Positions 23,861-35,700 of a stretch of 64,000 nucleotides of DNA are shown piece by piece. This DNA comes from Theristus sp. LFF4_11 (lineage: Eukaryota; Nematoda; Chromadorea; Monhysterida; Xyalidae), in NCBI GenBank assembly GCA_030248135.1, contig JASANC010003862.1, positions 36,640-100,639 of the forward strand, given 5' to 3'. How positions within the stretch are numbered: the stretch's first letter is position 1; each line of letters starts with the position of its first letter. The translations under genes and the position numbers were made by a program. The notes under the pieces are model-generated. The model saw only the letters and a program-made list of their open reading frames with translations. It had not been told where the DNA came from and did no database searches.

Positions 23861-25975
23861 CTACCGTACTTGCTTTCCTTTTGTTTTCAGACAAATGTCT
23901 CTGTGCGAAGCCACCACGTTTCAAACAATTTGGAATGGACCAAAAAGAAATTTTCGGCTTCCAACAAAGCACACGCTGATTGGTCAAATTCGCTGATTGG
24001 CCAAAATGGCGTGTGCTGATTGGCTTCAACGCTGATTGGTCCAGATGGCGTTTGTTGATTGGTCCGACACCCCACAAAACCCCTTTCCTTTCATCCAAAA
24101 TCCTCAGTTGCTCATCGTTTTTCAACCTTTCTGCCCTCTCTGTCAAAATCGTATCACCCGAGCGTCACGTGTGTCCAGCTGCAGCGCCGGGCGCAGTGTC
24201 ATCATCAATAGTCTTGGCCACGGCAGGCGTTTGATTGCTGGTGCTATATTGGGCACATGGCGTCCTGGGTCATCGAGAGTGCTGCCGACGCCGCGACCGT
24301 AAACTGGAGACCCGACGTAGCACGGAGCATTCTTGCAATGGGCCGTTCTCGTCTGCAGCGGCCAGCGGGGTTGTTATATCCGTCGCGCAGCTTATCCGCA
24401 CTTTACAGCGTCAAGATGGGCCCGGTGGGAAATTTTCTGTTGGCATGCAGTGGGGCAAACTTGAATGTCAAGTGGGCAAGCAAACCGTCATGATGGATTG
24501 TTTCTGGAGCTGTGTCTTTTATGTTTGTGAAATTTATCTCTCAAGTCTAAACAGAAAACAAATCAAAACAAAAAGAGTCGCGCACCATAATGTTCCGAAG
24601 ATGGCTGCTATTCGTAATTTTGTTGTTGTCACTGTTGTTTTTTGTTGTGCATTTACGTTGTTGTCGTTATTTTATTTTCCATGTGTTTTCATCGCTGTGT
24701 CGTGTTTTTTGTGCACGTTGTAGCAGCCATTTTTAGCTCGGTGCAAAAAAATTTTTGCGAAAAAGGTAAAACATGGAAGAGACAGCTTTCAGGAACATTC
24801 CATTGTCCCGGCGCCATGGCGGTTTGTTTGCAGATGGATAACGGGAGGGTTGAGGTGAGAGGGGCTTGGGCTGGGTCGGGTCGGGTGTTGTAGCAAATGC
24901 AATAAAATCTTTTTTAAATTGCTGCATGCCAATGAGAAAAATTCCCAACGGAGCACCCATCTTGATGCTGTAACGTGTTGGTTAACTCGTGACGGTGCGC
25001 AGCTCCAAGGTCGTTCTGGGCTTGACGCGCTCGCGAGAGTAGGAAACGCAACTGACGGCTCCATGTCCCTTCGGTCGACCCGCGGCAGTCAATCTCTCTG
25101 TGGTCCAGCGATGCCATGTGTTGTGGTAGAGCATCAGCAGTCAAGATTCTGTGCGTGGTCCGGCCTATGATGATGAGGCTGCGGTCGCTGGGCACACTTG
25201 GCTACGGTGTGCGAAGACAGAGCTCGGGTGCAGCAGTGCAAATATTAGGCCACAGCAACTCACAACGCAAAATTGATCGGCGATCAATTTTGATCAAAAT
25301 TTCAACAACAAAATTTTGACGACATTTTTTCAGAACCTATTGAAAAAATGATTCACCTTAACTTTCATCAAAATTTTGATCAGTAGTGCTTTCTTTTTTA
25401 TGAAAATCGGTTATTTATTGTGTTCCAGCGATTTGTTCAAAATCAAGTGCTAGTTTTATTTCTCAAATACGCTCTAAATATGTTCTTAAACTAACTTTTT
25501 GCCCACTAATCAAATTTTTGCTGCGAATAACAAACAGCTTGACAAAGAAAAATTTGAATGACACAAAAAAGTTGAATTTTTGGTTTTCCACGCGAAAACC
25601 GCTCAAAATTCGCACGTCCCGCTTTTCTGTCGGTTGATTATCGACAAAATCGGAAAGCGGCACGCCACAGTGGTAGAGCAACAGGCGATTAGGCCAGGCA
25701 GGACCCTGACTCGTGCGTGGTGGCCTGCCTGGGAAGATGACCGGCTCATTTGGACAGAGCAGGTCGGTTGGTTTTGTAGACAACTTTCAACTTTCATTTT
25801 TTTCAACAGAAAACATTGATAATAGCGCGAAAGTTGCAGAAATGCTGGCGTCCATCGTTTACTGCAAATTTCAACGTTGAGTACAAATGATTGAAATTGA
25901 TTGTTCTTCTGCTTGCTCAGTTCAGAGACGCATTTCGTACCGAACCGTGAGGTCGACTGCATGCACTAGGCGTAC
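23861..25975 (+). repeat. 2.1-kb repeat block, copy 1 (no hAT insertion)
   Basis: The block is closely repeated at 43030-45931 (inverted) and 59684-62575 (direct). It contains a CCAAT array, an imperfect internal inverted pair (around 24400-24480 against 24900-24980), and several short open frames. One of them, 24257-24493, is conserved in the 43-46 kb copy but broken in the third. The site where the other copies carry a hAT element is empty here (GGCAGGAC near 25698). No transposase is seen, so the nature of the block is unknown. Confidence 0.7.
23976..24064 (-). promoter_or_regulatory. Array of five inverted CCAAT boxes
   Basis: Five GATTGG motifs (CCAATC on the minus strand) occur within about 85 bases: GCTGATTGG three times, then variants ending GTTGATTGG. 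Arrays of this density are characteristic of NF-Y-dependent promoters. The array is conserved in the copies near 45705-45795 and 59812-59900. Confidence 0.45.
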
Positions 25976-26279
25976 AACGACAGCGCTCGTGAGCCACGCT
26001 GAGCCAACAACAAAACTCGACCGCCTGCGAACCTCGTTGCTGAGGTAATTGCTAAAAACGCCGCAGCGGTGAAAACACCGCACCGATGAAAAAGGCGCTC
26101 TGTATGAAAACACCGTACGGTGTAATTTATGGAACGGGTTGGGTCGGCATGAATATAGGCTGTGGTACAAACAGATTTTATGCTGTTAATAAAGTTTTTT
26201 TTTTGTTTTTCGTAGTTATCTTGTGATGTTTGCTGATTTACGAATGATTATCAGTGACCATTCTTCTGATAACGTAACA

Positions 26280-26437
26280 CATAACGTTGCGCAGATCACG
26301 ATTTCCTCGGCCGATTTCGACGACCGAAAGCTCAATCAATTCAACAGAGCATCCGAAACACGTTTGTGGTTAATTTTTGGTTTTATTTAACATTGGTCGT
26401 TGTGCAATAAAAAATTTACGAAAAAACACAAAACACC
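26280..26437 (+). repeat. Truncated palindromic satellite unit at duplication breakpoint
   Basis: The sequence GCAGATCACGATTTCCTC through AAAACACAAAACACC matches the satellite-like units at 41.0-43.0 kb and 62.6-64.0 kb. It stops exactly where the duplicated MROH1 sequence begins at 26438, so this repeat marks the duplication breakpoint. Confidence 0.7.
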
Positions 26438-28062
26438 GTGCGTCTGCCGTCCACTGACGCGCAGTTGCTGGCAACACTCGTCGACATGCACGTGCGCTCG
26501 CTCGCCGACAACTGCATTGCTGTCAGACAGGTGACTCGACGGAATGCACTTTGCAAACGCCCGCGGTGCTTTTGGCAAAGCATATGAATGCAATAGTTTG
26601 CGACGTTTCAAAGGATCATCACCTCAAGTTGTGTTCAGTTGGCCGTGCGTGGCCTTGGCGACTTAGCGCACGCGCCAAAGGATCAGCTGGCCAAGTACAC
26701 GTCGGTGGCACTGACTGCCGTGATGTCCGGACTGGAGGACGCCGCAGACACCAAAGACCAAGTGGCGCTCGAGGCAATGCAGGCGCTCAACAAACTCGCA
26801 ACACGCATCGATCGCGCACACATGGACGACATCCTCGCTCGGTGCTGCTCAGGATTCGGCCGTGCTTTGAAAAGGTGCAAGCAACGCAATTTTCATGTTT
26901 TGCGAAAAGCAGGAAAAATTCAAGTGAAAATGTAAGCTAGGAAAACGAAAACCTAGGAAATGCATCCATTGCGTATTTTCGTGTTAGTCGATCATCAATG
27001 AGTATTCTCGTTCTTCAATTCAGGACAGTGGTGCAGTGCGTTCGGTTGCGTTCGAGCTGCTGGCGCGACTGGCTGCGTTTGGCGACTGCGATGCGTACAA
27101 AGAACAACTGCACACGAACATGTGCGCCCTATTGCTGCACATGTACGACACGGAAGCACACGTGCAAATGGTACGTGCGCACGCTTGTTGCCGACTCACG
27201 AGTAGTTGTAGGGCATGTTCAGTGAATGATGAACGTTGTCGTGGCGAGATAACTTTGCGAACTCGCTGTATGAACGGATGTTGTCCATGACAGCTGCCAA
27301 TACATGTGTGTGTGCTGTGCCGGTGTGATAATGTGGGTACTGTGGTAAGCAGAGTGCTCATGTGATACAAGATGCACTCTGAGTAAAACGGGTTCTGTTC
27401 TGGTGTCCGTCTCACCGACACGCCAGGTGGCATGGCGAAACCTCAAACCGCAAACTATCCGACATGCACACTCGTTTTTGTTGGTGCCAGGCGTGCGTGC
27501 ACGTGTTCACGCACATGCACGACCTGCTGGGCGTCAGTGCACAGGGTGTGATTGAGTCGCAGTTGTGCAAGCAAATCAACGTTGACCAAGACACGCAGAT
27601 CGACGCAACCGTCTATCGCTCGTTCATGCGCGAATTCACAAAAGTGCTGGTGCGTAATGCTGCTTCATTATTTAAAAATATATAAAAGACTGTTTAAGTC
27701 GATGTTGATCTTGCAGACGAACGAGTTTAGCGAACGCGTAAATTTCTACGCGTTGTGCACGTCCAATTATTACAAAAGTGCCTCATCTAGAATTCGTGCG
27801 AACGCCGCATTGTTGACTGGTTTGTTGTTGCATTGTGTTCGCTTGGTTTCACCAGAAGCTTTGTTGTTGGTGACGAAATTTCGGTTTTTTGTAGGGTTTC
27901 TTCTGTGCTCGGCGCCGACCGACCGAAGTGCGAAGGACAATATCAAAGGATTTGATTTTCTCTGGTAACCACGGGCCAGACAATTTCGTGCAGATTTATT
28001 CAGACAGAATGAAAAAGAATGACATACCGTGTTAATTCCAATAAACCCCCATGGGGGATTAA

Positions 28063-30498
28063 CACCGTTTGCAAATAAGAGTGGGGAGCCCTGGGAACAT
28101 TCCGTGATACATGGAAAAGTTTTTAAACCAAGGGTGCAGGGACATTCTACTAATCAAGGCGCTTCAGGTTTACCCCCTGAGTACCCCCTGATTATGCCTA
28201 TAAAGGTCGTTTTCAGGGTGCGGAAGATAAAAAACCCTCGATTTTTTGCGATTTTTCGCAAAGTGTACCTTTTTAGCCCTACCGTATCTCGTTGTTGCAC
28301 AGTTTCTGGAACCTCACACAGTATTCACGTGAAAGATCTTGCAGAGTTCTTCAAGGCCCTGTATCAATGAGCCCTTGCGAGGCACTACGACGCTAGTTAA
28401 AATTACTTTTTTCGAAAAATTACGTCATTTTTTTAAACATTTTCAGCTCATAAACACAAATTTTTGATTTTAAATTTTGATTCTACTGGGGGGGGGGGGT
28501 TCGGGATCGCTGAATTCGAGACTTTAGATTCTTGCCCCGGGCAATTTTTTGCTCAAAAATTGGGCAAAACGCATTTTTTGCGTTTTTCAGTGTTTTTTGT
28601 TTTAATGTGTTAATTTTATGCGTGGATTTTATCAAAAAAAAAACAATTTTCTGATAGCTTTACAACCGTTGTGCTTGAATCAGTATTTATATTTTGCAAC
28701 TGACCGCTTGCTCACCCAAAAAAATGGGTAAAATGTTGATTTTTTTGCTTTTTTCATATGTTTTCGTTTCACAGTGAAATGAATCAGTTCAGAAACAACT
28801 TTTAATTTTAATTTTTAATTCTCCAGAAGGTTTTCAAAATCTCTCAATTAGAATCTGATATATTTTAATTTTTAATTCTCCAGAAGGTTTTCAAAATCTC
28901 TCAATTAGAATCTGATTTTAGATTTTTGCCCCGGGCATTTTTGCCCAAAAATTGGGCAAAAACGCCTTTTTTTGCGTTTTCCAGTGGTTTTTTTGTTTTA
29001 ATTTGTAATTGTAAGTGTGAATTTTTATTTAAAAAACTGTTTTCTAATAGCTTTACAACTGCTGTACTTGGATATATTATTATATTTTGTAACGGACCAT
29101 GTTCTCACCCAAAAATGGGTAAAACATGGATTTTTTACCGTTTTCAGACGTTTTCGTTTCATAGTAATAAATAAGTTTGAAAACAATTTTTAAAACCCCT
29201 TCCTAAAAGTTCCCAAATGCGCGGAATCTATATCTGTAGGCAAATTTTATAACTGACCCATTATTAACCTTTATAAATGGGTAAAAATCTACAGTGTAGT
29301 CTTTCTGTAGTCGTTTTTCTTTTTTTGTTTTGAACCAGACTTGTAAATTGATGTTAATTTGTCCTCGAGAATTTTTTACGCCGCTGAAGTTGAATTTGTT
29401 TTTGGTTTTTAAAAAACTGGTGCTTTTTTACCCCAATTTTACCAAATTGGGTAACAAATGTCACTTTCAGCTTTTTGTTTGAAACATACATTATGAATGG
29501 TTTTGCGTTTCTTTGATGCTTGAGACTGATGAATTCAAGTCTGCTGTCATGCACCAAGAATAGTGTTTTGACCCAAAAGGGTAAATACTTGTGCACTTGC
29601 GTTTATTTCAGGTCTTTTTTCCCTTTGTGAGAAACAAGCTTGTAAAGGTAAAAAAGTTCTGTATTCCAGTTAGTTAGTGTATTTAATTTTTATTAGTCTT
29701 TTATTTTCTGAAGTTCTCTGAAGTTTTTTCTGAAGACTGACAGACTGATATGCACCCATCCGAATATACATACATTTACCCCTTTGTTTTGCCCCACTTT
29801 TTACCCTTTCAGGTTAAAACACTATTCTCGGTGCATGACAGCAGACTTGAATTAATAAATCTCAAGCATCAAAGAAGCGCAAAAGAAGGTATCAGAAAAT
29901 AGGTTTTTTGATAAAATTCACGCATAAAATTAAAACATTAAAACAAAAAACACCGAAAAACGCAAAAAAATATGTTTTTGACCAATTTTTGGGCAAAAAT
30001 GCCCGGGACAAAAATCCAAAGTCAGATTAAATTTCAGCGACCTCGAAAACCCCTGTTTGACACAAAAATCAAGTCAGAAACTGTTTCGTCATGGCATGAA
30101 AATAAAAGTAAGTAAAAAAGTGTGAAAAGGCAAAAAAGTAATTTTGCGTAGCTCACAGTGAAAAATAGAGACACGATCCGATTTGACGGACCTGACATCT
30201 TGGTAGAGCTCCGCAAGATATTCAAAACGCACACTATTTCAGGTTCTGAAAAACATCCGCTTGGGTAGAAAAATGCGTTGCAACATGGTACACTTTGCAA
30301 AAAACGGCAAAAAATCGAGGTTTTTTTTTTAAATTTCGCGCCCTATAGCGGCCGCTATAGGGAGTTTCAAGGCATGGTTTATGGGTGAAACTGAAGCTCC
30401 TTGTTGAGTAGAATAACGCTGCACCATTAGTTTGATTTTGACCCCGTGTAGCAGCACTTCAGTACTAGGGCCCCCCCCACTCTTAGGTGCAACCGGTG
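28063..30498. mobile_element. TTAA-flanked foldback element, copy 1
   Basis: TTAA occurs at both edges (28059-28062 and 30499-30502). The ends are CACCGTTTGCA and the inverted TGCAACCGGTG, and long inverted arms follow: the TTTTTGCGATTTTTCGCAAAGTGTACC region near 28240 is mirrored near 30290. TTAA duplication is the signature of piggyBac-type integration. No coding sequence is supported. Confidence 0.7.
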
Positions 30499-30649
30499 TT
30501 AATACGTCAGCGACTTTTAGGGGTGGGGGTTTATTGGTGGAGGGGGGGGGTTTATTTACAAACAAATTCTAGGGGTGGGGGTTTATTGAAAAATGGCAAA
30601 AATACCTAGCATGGCAGGCAAGAAAGTCACAGAAACTTCTACTCTACAT

Positions 30650-31864
30650 TAGGGGTGGGTCGGTATAAAAAACGGTTTTTTTCGGTATAAAAAACGGTAT
30701 AAAAAACGGTTTTTTATACCGGCGCCAAAAAATGGCCAAAATAAATTACCGATATTTTACCGCGTAAATTTTGGTTTTTTTCCGGTTTTTTATACCGCCG
30801 AAGGACCCAAATTTCAATTTTTGAAATCACTCAAAATGCACTGTATTCCGCATGTCCATTTCAATTTTCATTTTCGCCACTTCATAACTTGATGTTCTGG
30901 AGAACACAATTCACGCTCTTGGTATAAATAAAGCACCCTGAGACCCGTGCCTCTCCTTCCATGTCCCATCTCGGTCGACCGCCAATGGGCTGGCTCTGGT
31001 CGGCGTTCGCTTTATTTTCCAGCTTTGTTCTTTGTTTATCTGTTCAAGTTTGGTCTACATGGCAATGTTGTGTTTCGTAGTTTAACAGCTTCACGCTTTT
31101 TCCGCTTTAAATCTGCCGCTTGCGCTTTTTATGCTAGTTCTTTTGTTGACAAAGTGAAGAAACTAATACAGCAAAGATTTGGTTATTTTTCAGAATTCGG
31201 TTAAATTTTCAACAATAAACGAGAAACGCCGCGATATTTATTCAGTCAAATTTCTTGAAATTTTGTGTCTTTGAACTCGGAAATTGCTCAAAGTTTTGTT
31301 GGTGATGTCTTCGTGCTGTTGTACTGGTGATAGTGACCCGAATCTCCATCTGATTTTTTTGCTCTTTCAATTTTGTTCTTGGTTCACTTCTTTCGTCTGT
31401 GCGGGTTCGTGATTCTTTTTGTCTTTCGGTGATCTTTTGTGTTTAGAAATGCGGTGAAATTGTTGTGCAGTTACATATCTCTCGATCGTGTCAGTTCAAT
31501 TGATTTGCATGTATCACATTCCTTGCTGTTGCACATGTCAATCTGTCTTGCGTTAGTTTTTTTTTGTTTTAAACTCGCATCTGATAATTTTTCTGATGCT
31601 GCATTCTCTCTAAGCGCCACCGATTCAAATAAAATCAAGATTGGAATACGTTTCCATTGAAACACATACAGTTTCTGGCTAGAATTGTGGTCTTTTACTC
31701 ATTATTCAGCGGTTTGCGTAAAATCAGAGTACCAGAAATTGTCGCAATCACAGGATTCTTCAGATACTGGGTCGGTAAAAAAACAGGGTATAAAGAACCG
31801 GACGCGGTATAAAAAACCGTTTTATATACATGGATTTGAAAAAAACCGTTTTTTACCACCCCTA
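30650..31864. mobile_element. hAT-type MITE with 8-bp target duplication CTCTACAT
   Basis: The ends are TAGGGGTGGGTCGGTATAAA and the inverted ACCACCCCTA. The 8-bp duplication CTCTACAT lies at 30642-30649 and 31865-31872. Repeated GGTATAAAAAACGG units occur near both ends. No hAT transposase is present in the 1215 bases. Confidence 0.85.
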
Positions 31865-32714
31865 CTCTACATAGAAATTTCCTTTTATAACAGCCTTTTG
31901 TAATGAAATTACCATTAACTCATCCATTTGGGGCCTTTGGTGGCACAATTTCATCATTTTCACTGCAACCAGCCACTGAATTCGCTGGGTATGTGTTTCA
32001 AACAGGTTTCCAATAATCCCCCATGGGGGATTATTTGTGGGGGGATTATTCGGAAACTTGTCGTGGGGGTGGGGGTTTATTGGTGGCGGGGGGGGGTTAA
32101 TGGTGGGGGGGTTAATGGAGGTAATACGGTATAGATTGATGAATGTCAATTGCGGTGGGTTGATTTGTTTAGGTTTATCGTTGCTGTTGAAACAGCCGGA
32201 AACTGAAGTTCGACTGTGTGCGGCTGAAGCGATGTATCTTTATCTGTGAGGTGACAGCCGCGCACACATGAGTTTGTCATTGATGTTAACATATCCATCG
32301 TTGGTTTTTTGTGCTTTTCGCCGGTTATATATTCTTTCACATATGATCGTGTGTAAATGGCCTGAGGTTTCAAACTGTGATTTGTTTTTGTTTTGCTGGC
32401 TTTCCTATCTGTCGCTGTAAATTGCGTTTTTATCTGTTTTGTTTGAGTTTGATTGAACTCGTGACATTCCTTGTTGATTTGGTTGTTTCAAAAGGGCTGT
32501 TGGATAATGTCAAAAAAGAAGCCACTTTTTATCGGATTGATTGCACATACGCAGATAACAACAGCAAAAAGCAGCGCAGGTCTGCTGGAGTTGTTTATCA
32601 TCAAGACAAACGCTTGTCAATAAATTTGTGCAACTCCAACATAATTTCCAGCAATTTTAGTTTCAGAATTCGTTTGACCGTTGACGTTTCTTTCGAGCTG
32701 TTTCACTCGATGCG

Positions 32715-35700
32715 ATGGCAGAAGCAGATGACTGCAACACGTGGACGGCACCGAGTGCACAGTCGTTCTTTGCCAGTGAGCAATGGAGGCAATAGTCGGT
32801 CCTTGTTTCAAATTGAACGTTTCCTTTTGTTGTTGTGTGGTCGATCAGGTGGCTTTTTCGCTCATTCAACTCGTCTCACCACAACCGATCAAATCGGGAA
32901 ACGAACAAATGCAGATGCGAACGCGGCACAGCTGAGCGCGGTCGTCTGTGGGTGTTGTCTGTGTGCGACGACGATCGGCCTGTTCATTGTGCAAATCGTG
33001 GCACTTGTCACCTCCGCATGCACCATCAGAACTGCTAATCGAATCGGATTCCTGTTGGCGTTGTTTCCGGTTGTATTGCGCTTGTCGTTGTTGTATTTTG
33101 ATATTTCTAGTCTACCAGTGTCAAATTTTTGTGTTGATGATTGCAGTGGTTTTTCAGATCACGAGCGGTGCGTCCTTGTTGGGTGTTTGTCTGCCACGTG
33201 CACTGCCAATGGTGAACATGGTCGTTGCAATGTGTGTGCGCATTTTTTTCTCCTTCAGTGTCCGACCGTTCAGATTGAATCATTGCAATTTCAATTTTGA
33301 TGCCTTCTCTCAAAATATTGCCGCCGGCAATGTGTATGCATCACACATAGCAACTCACAAAATAGCAAAAGCTCAACACACACAATCTTCCATTCAGCTA
33401 TTTCGCTCGCTGTCTGTTTCTGTTCGTCGAAGTTGTCGCAGTCGATTTATATGGCGATCGTCAGCGCATGAAACGGCGGCTGCACTCAGCTGGTCTCGAA
33501 GCGAAGTTTGATCGTTTGCCAGTCGCGTGCTGTCTCACCAGATGCCTGCCGACTCGACAACCGACCGGGTAACATTTGCTTCGTGGTTTCTACCTCCTAT
33601 TTAAGCGACGACTGAAACATGTTCGTTTATTTGTTCCAATTCCAGTCACCACATGCAAACAACACGCCAGCAAAATAACGCTGTCACGCTGTTTGAAAGT
33701 TTGCATTGTTTCAGACGACTGTTGCACCGTTTGGAAGTGTTGTTTATTTGCTCTGCCATGCAATCCTTCCAGAATCCACTGTCGGCCTATCGTGCCAGCA
33801 TTCAGTTCCGTCTGGTGCAAATAATCATTGTGCTGTTCAACTTTCAAACCAACGGCTTTCTGCTGGCCGCCTCACTGCATCTGCTGCCATGCATCGACGT
33901 GCTGAATGCTCACATTTTTGCACAAAGTATTGTTAACACCGGTTGCACCTAAGAGTGGGGGGGGCTAGTACTGAAGTGCTGCTACACGGGGTCGGAATCA
34001 AACTAACGGTGCAGCGTTATTCTACTCAACAAGGAGCTTTAGTTTCACCCATAAACCATGCCTTGAAACTCCCTATTGCGGCCGCTATAGCGCGCGAAAT
34101 TCAAAAAACCGATTTTTTGCCGTTTTTTGCAAAGTGTACCATGTTGCATTGCATTTTTCTACCCAAGCGAGTGTTTTTCAGGACCTAAAATAGAGTGAGT
34201 TTTGAAGATCTTGCGGAGCTCTACCAAGATGTCAGGTCCGTCAAATCGGATCGTGTCTCTATTTTTCACTGTGAGCTACGCAAATGTACTTTTTTTGCCT
34301 TTTCACACTTTTTTACTTACTTTTATTTTCATGCCATGACAAAACAGTTTCTGACTCTGATTTTTGTGTCAAACAGGGGTTTTCGAGGTCGCTGAATTTG
34401 AATCTGACCTTAGATTTTTGCCCCGGGCATTTTTTGCCCAAAAATTGGTCAAAAACATATTTTTTTGCGTTTTTCGGTGTTTTTTGTTTTAATGTTTTAA
34501 TTTTATGCGTGAATTTTATTAAAAAACCTATTTTCTGTTACCTTTACAACCGTTGTACTTAAATCAGTTTTTATTTTTGCAACTGACCGCTTGCTCACTC
34601 AAAAAATGGGTAAAATGTTGATTTTTTTGCTTTTTTCATATGTTTTCGTTTCATAGTGAAAAAAAATCAGTTCAGAAACAACTTTTAATTTTAATTTTTA
34701 ATTCTCCAGGAGGTTTTCAACATCGCTCAATTCGAAAAACATTTTTGAAAAACATTTTTCGCGTTTTCCAGTGGTTTTTTGTTTTAATTTCTAATTTTAA
34801 GTGTGGATTTTTATTTAAAAAACTGTTTTCTAATAGCTTTACTACTGGTGTACTTGAATACGTTATTATATTTTGTAACGGACCACTTTCTCACCCAAAA
34901 ATATGTAAAACATGGATTTTTTGTTGTTTTCAGACGTTTTCGTTTCATAGTAATAAATAAGTTTGAAAACAATTTTTAAAACCCCTTACTAGAAATTCCC
35001 AAATGCGCTGAATCCATATCTGTAGGCAAATTTTACAACTGAACCATTATTAACCCTTATAAATGGATAAAAATCTACACTGTAGTCTTTCTGTAGACGT
35101 TTTTCTTTTTTGTGTTTGGACCAGACTTGTAAATTGATGCTAATTTGTCATCGACAATTTTTTACGCTGCTGAAGTTGAATTTGTTTTTGGTTTTTTAAA
35201 ACTGGTGCATTTTTACCCCAATTTTACTCAATTGGGTAAAAACTGTCACTTCAAGCTTTTTGTTTGAAACGTACATTATGAATTGTTTTGCGCTTCTTTG
35301 ATGCTTGAGATTGATGAATTAAAATCTGCTGTGATGCACCGAGATTAGTGTTTGTGTTTTAACCCAAAAGGCTTATGCACTTGCCTTATTTCAGGTCTTT
35401 TTGCCTTTTGTGAGAAACAAGCTTGTAAAGGTTGAAAGGTTCTGTGTTCTAGTTAGTTAGTGTATTTAATTTTCATTAATCTTTTGTTTTCTAATGCTCT
35501 CAAGTTTTTTCTTAAGACTGACAGACTGACATGTACCCATACCGAATATACATTTCCCTTATGTTGACCCACTTTTTACCCTTTTGCATGAAAGAAACGC
35601 AAAACCATTCATAATGTAAGTTTCAAACAAAAAGCTGAAAGTGACAGTTTTTACCCAGTTGGGTAAAATTGGGGTAAAAAAGCACCAGTTTTAAAAAACC

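Larger units (their letters stand above)
28027..32130. mobile_element. Composite insertion with ACCGTRTTA ends in the MROH1 copy
   Basis: The empty site is known from copy 1 (ACATAGATT near 17811). The insertion starts ATACCGTGTTAATTCC and ends GGAGGTAATACGGTAT, which are inverted partners with few mismatches. The flanking AT or ATA is duplicated. The subterminal regions hold G/C runs and the palindrome CCCCCATGGGGGATTA near both ends. Inside lie a TTAA foldback (28063-30498) and a hAT MITE (30650-31864). No transposase was seen, and the superfamily is unresolved. Confidence 0.7.
26438..32249 (+). pseudogene. MROH1: Duplicated 3' end of MROH1, frameshifted and interrupted
   Basis: The copy corresponds to 16216-17937 of the intact gene. 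Exon remnants lie at 26438-26530, 26639-26874, 27024-27170, 27491-27649, 27717-27819, 27895-27964 and 32173-32249. A 1-base deletion in the second (after DDIL) and a 4-base duplication in the sixth (GACCGACC) destroy the frame. The last exon lacks 9 bases. A 4.1-kb insertion (28027-32130) separates the last two exons. Otherwise the sequence is nearly identical to the intact copy, introns included, so the duplication is recent and was made at the DNA level. Confidence 0.9.

Noticed and set aside
24257..24493. 78-residue frame conserved between two copies of the 2.1-kb block
   Set aside because: The third copy is frameshifted, the copies are closely related duplicates so conservation is expected without selection, and no family is recognised.
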